Source of the DNA: Cellvibrio sp. PSBB006
Lineage (GTDB): Bacteria > Pseudomonadota > Gammaproteobacteria > Pseudomonadales > Cellvibrionaceae
Reading direction: 5' to 3'
DNA: 64,000 nucleotides
Assembly (NCBI RefSeq): GCF_002162135.1
Contig: NZ_CP021382.1
Span: 2,478,001 to 2,542,000, forward strand
Shown here: piece after piece, positions 63,033 to 64,000 of the stretch
Position numbering within the stretch: the first letter of the stretch is position 1
Layout: every line of letters begins with the position of its first letter
Translations under genes and position numbers: made by a program
Notes under the pieces: model-generated
Told to the model about the DNA's origin: nothing
Seen by the model: the letters and a program-made list of their open reading frames with translations, nothing else
Database searches by the model: none

Positions 63033-64000
63033 ATGAATCAGCCCACAGCCCATCCATACGAAGCGCTCAGCCCCGACCTGGTGCTGGATGCCGTAGAAAG
63101 TTGCGGCTACCTGAGCGACGCCCGCGTCCTGGCATTAAACAGCTACGAAAATCGGGTATACCAGGTCGGTGTTGAAGAGGGCGCGCCCCTGATCGCCAAG
63201 TTCTACCGCCCACAGCGCTGGAGCGACGCGCAGATTCTGGAGGAGCATACCTTCACCCAGGCTTTGCATGAGTTGGAGATTTCCGTGGTGCCACCGATTG
63301 CCGATGCGGACGGTAATACCCTGCGGACATTCACCCGTCAGGACAACAGTTTTCGTTTTGCGCTTTACCCCCGCCAGGGCGGCCATGCGCCCAATCTGGA
63401 TGACTATGACCAGCTGCTCTCCCTAGGCCGGGTACTGGGCCGCATCCACGCACTGGGCCGCGCGCGCCCCTTTATCGAACGCCCCATGCTGGATGTCCAG
63501 AGCTTTGCACGGGACAGTTACACCTTCCTGATGGAGCATGATTTTATTCCACCCAGCCTGCGCGAATCCTACCGCAGCCTGGGCGCGGACCTGATCCGCC
63601 GCCTGGAAGATCGCTTTGCCCAGACCCGCTTCACCCCCATTCGCTTACATGGCGATTGCCACCCCGGCAATATCCTGTGGCGCAATGATGCGCCCCATTT
63701 CGTGGACTTTGATGATGCGCGCAACGGGCCAGCCGTGCAGGATCTGTGGATGCTGCTGTCCGGCGAGCGCGAGCAGCAAAGTTTGCAGTTGGCTGAAATT
63801 CTGGATGGTTATCGGGAATTTTGTGACTTTGATCTGGCCGAACTGAATTTGATCGAAGCTCTGCGTACCTTACGTATCATGCATTACAGCGCCTGGCTCG
63901 CGCGCCGCTGGGACGACCCGGCCTTTCCCCGGCACTTTCCCTGGTTCAATACCGAGCGTTACTGGGGCGAACATATACTCGAATTGCGCGAACAACTGGC
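63033..64000 (+). CDS. srkA: SrkA (YihE/RdoA) stress-response kinase, 3' end cut
   Basis: Translation from ATG at 63033 gives 322 residues before the window ends. Motifs: LSPDLVLDAVESCGYLSDAR, LNSYENRVYQVGVEEGAPLI with AKFYRPQRW, LGRVLGRIHALGRARPF, the catalytic loop IRLHGDCHPGNILW and the metal-binding FVDFDDARNGPAVQDLWML. The kinase acts on Ser/Thr and counters MazF-linked death in E. coli. Only a few C-terminal residues are likely missing. The 227 bases before it show no other gene. Confidence 0.94.
   Translation, partial: MNQPTAHPYEALSPDLVLDAVESCGYLSDARVLALNSYENRVYQVGVEEGAPLIAKFYRPQRWSDAQILEEHTFTQALHELEISVVPPIADADGNTLRTFTRQDNSFRFALYPRQGGHAPNLDDYDQLLSLGRVLGRIHALGRARPFIERPMLDVQSFARDSYTFLMEHDFIPPSLRESYRSLGADLIRRLEDRFAQTRFTPIRLHGDCHPGNILWRNDAPHFVDFDDARNGPAVQDLWMLLSGEREQQSLQLAEILDGYREFCDFDLAELNLIEALRTLRIMHYSAWLARRWDDPAFPRHFPWFNTERYWGEHILELREQL

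Overview
The window looks like chromosome of a Gram-negative gammaproteobacterium, most likely a Cellvibrio/Saccharophagus-type polysaccharide degrader. This is inferred from the tRNA-fMet-rimP-nusA-infB-rbfA-truB-rpsO-pnp translation cluster, a fused BioH-BioC protein, a TonB-dependent receptor, a DUF3094 gene and a GH5 glucanase. No database search was possible. Family names rest on motifs read in the translations.

Bases 1-4700 are an AT-rich accessory patch. It holds a Shedu-type (DUF4263) defence nuclease cut by the window edge, a truncated IS256-family element, a PEP-CTERM protein, a tRNA 3'-end relic with a terminator, four tandem small secreted paralogues, and an 81-bp IS256-derived miniature element. 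The terminal repeats at 1080 and 4159 could bracket the whole patch as one mobile unit. Bases 4765-9258 hold a three-gene unit: TonB-dependent receptor, YfiR-like periplasmic protein, and a hybrid histidine kinase with a YfiN-like (CHASE8) sensor.

Bases 9259-26790 are an exopolysaccharide locus of two convergent operons. The rightward operon encodes an outer-membrane export protein, a Wzz-type chain-length protein, a BY-kinase homologue with degenerate nucleotide-binding motifs, a polymerase, GT4, a GH5 glucanase, a GumK-like GT70, a GumM-like GT26, a GumI-like transferase and a Wzx flippase. The leftward operon encodes a WcaJ/GumD-like priming transferase, an EpsL-like barrel and two pyruvyl transferases. 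Together they resemble a complete xanthan/acetan-type repeat-unit pathway joined to an Eps-type export system. The two operons meet at three 18-bp tandem repeats, and both upstream regions carry a near-identical 19-bp motif.

Bases 26791-40612 are mixed single genes: a secreted Cys protein, MOSC, TauE/SafE exporter, YceH, a lipoprotein, a DUF4440-like protein, a GST, a five-gene CPBP/GntR/hydrolase/ABC operon, a duplicated DUF4397 lipoprotein, and an ECF sigma factor with its ChrR-type anti-sigma factor. Bases 40707-50130 are the leftward translation/RNA-decay cluster, led by initiator tRNA. Bases 50224-53524 carry a DUF3094 protein, a SprA-type putative metalloprotease, an 80-residue protein and a 5'-nucleotidase lipoprotein. 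Bases 53687-59033 are the biotin operon (bioB, an inserted outer-membrane barrel, bioF, bioH-bioC fusion, bioD), with a BirA-type operator over its promoter. The window closes with comF, an orphan ParA, a lipoprotein with an S41 peptidase, and a truncated srkA.
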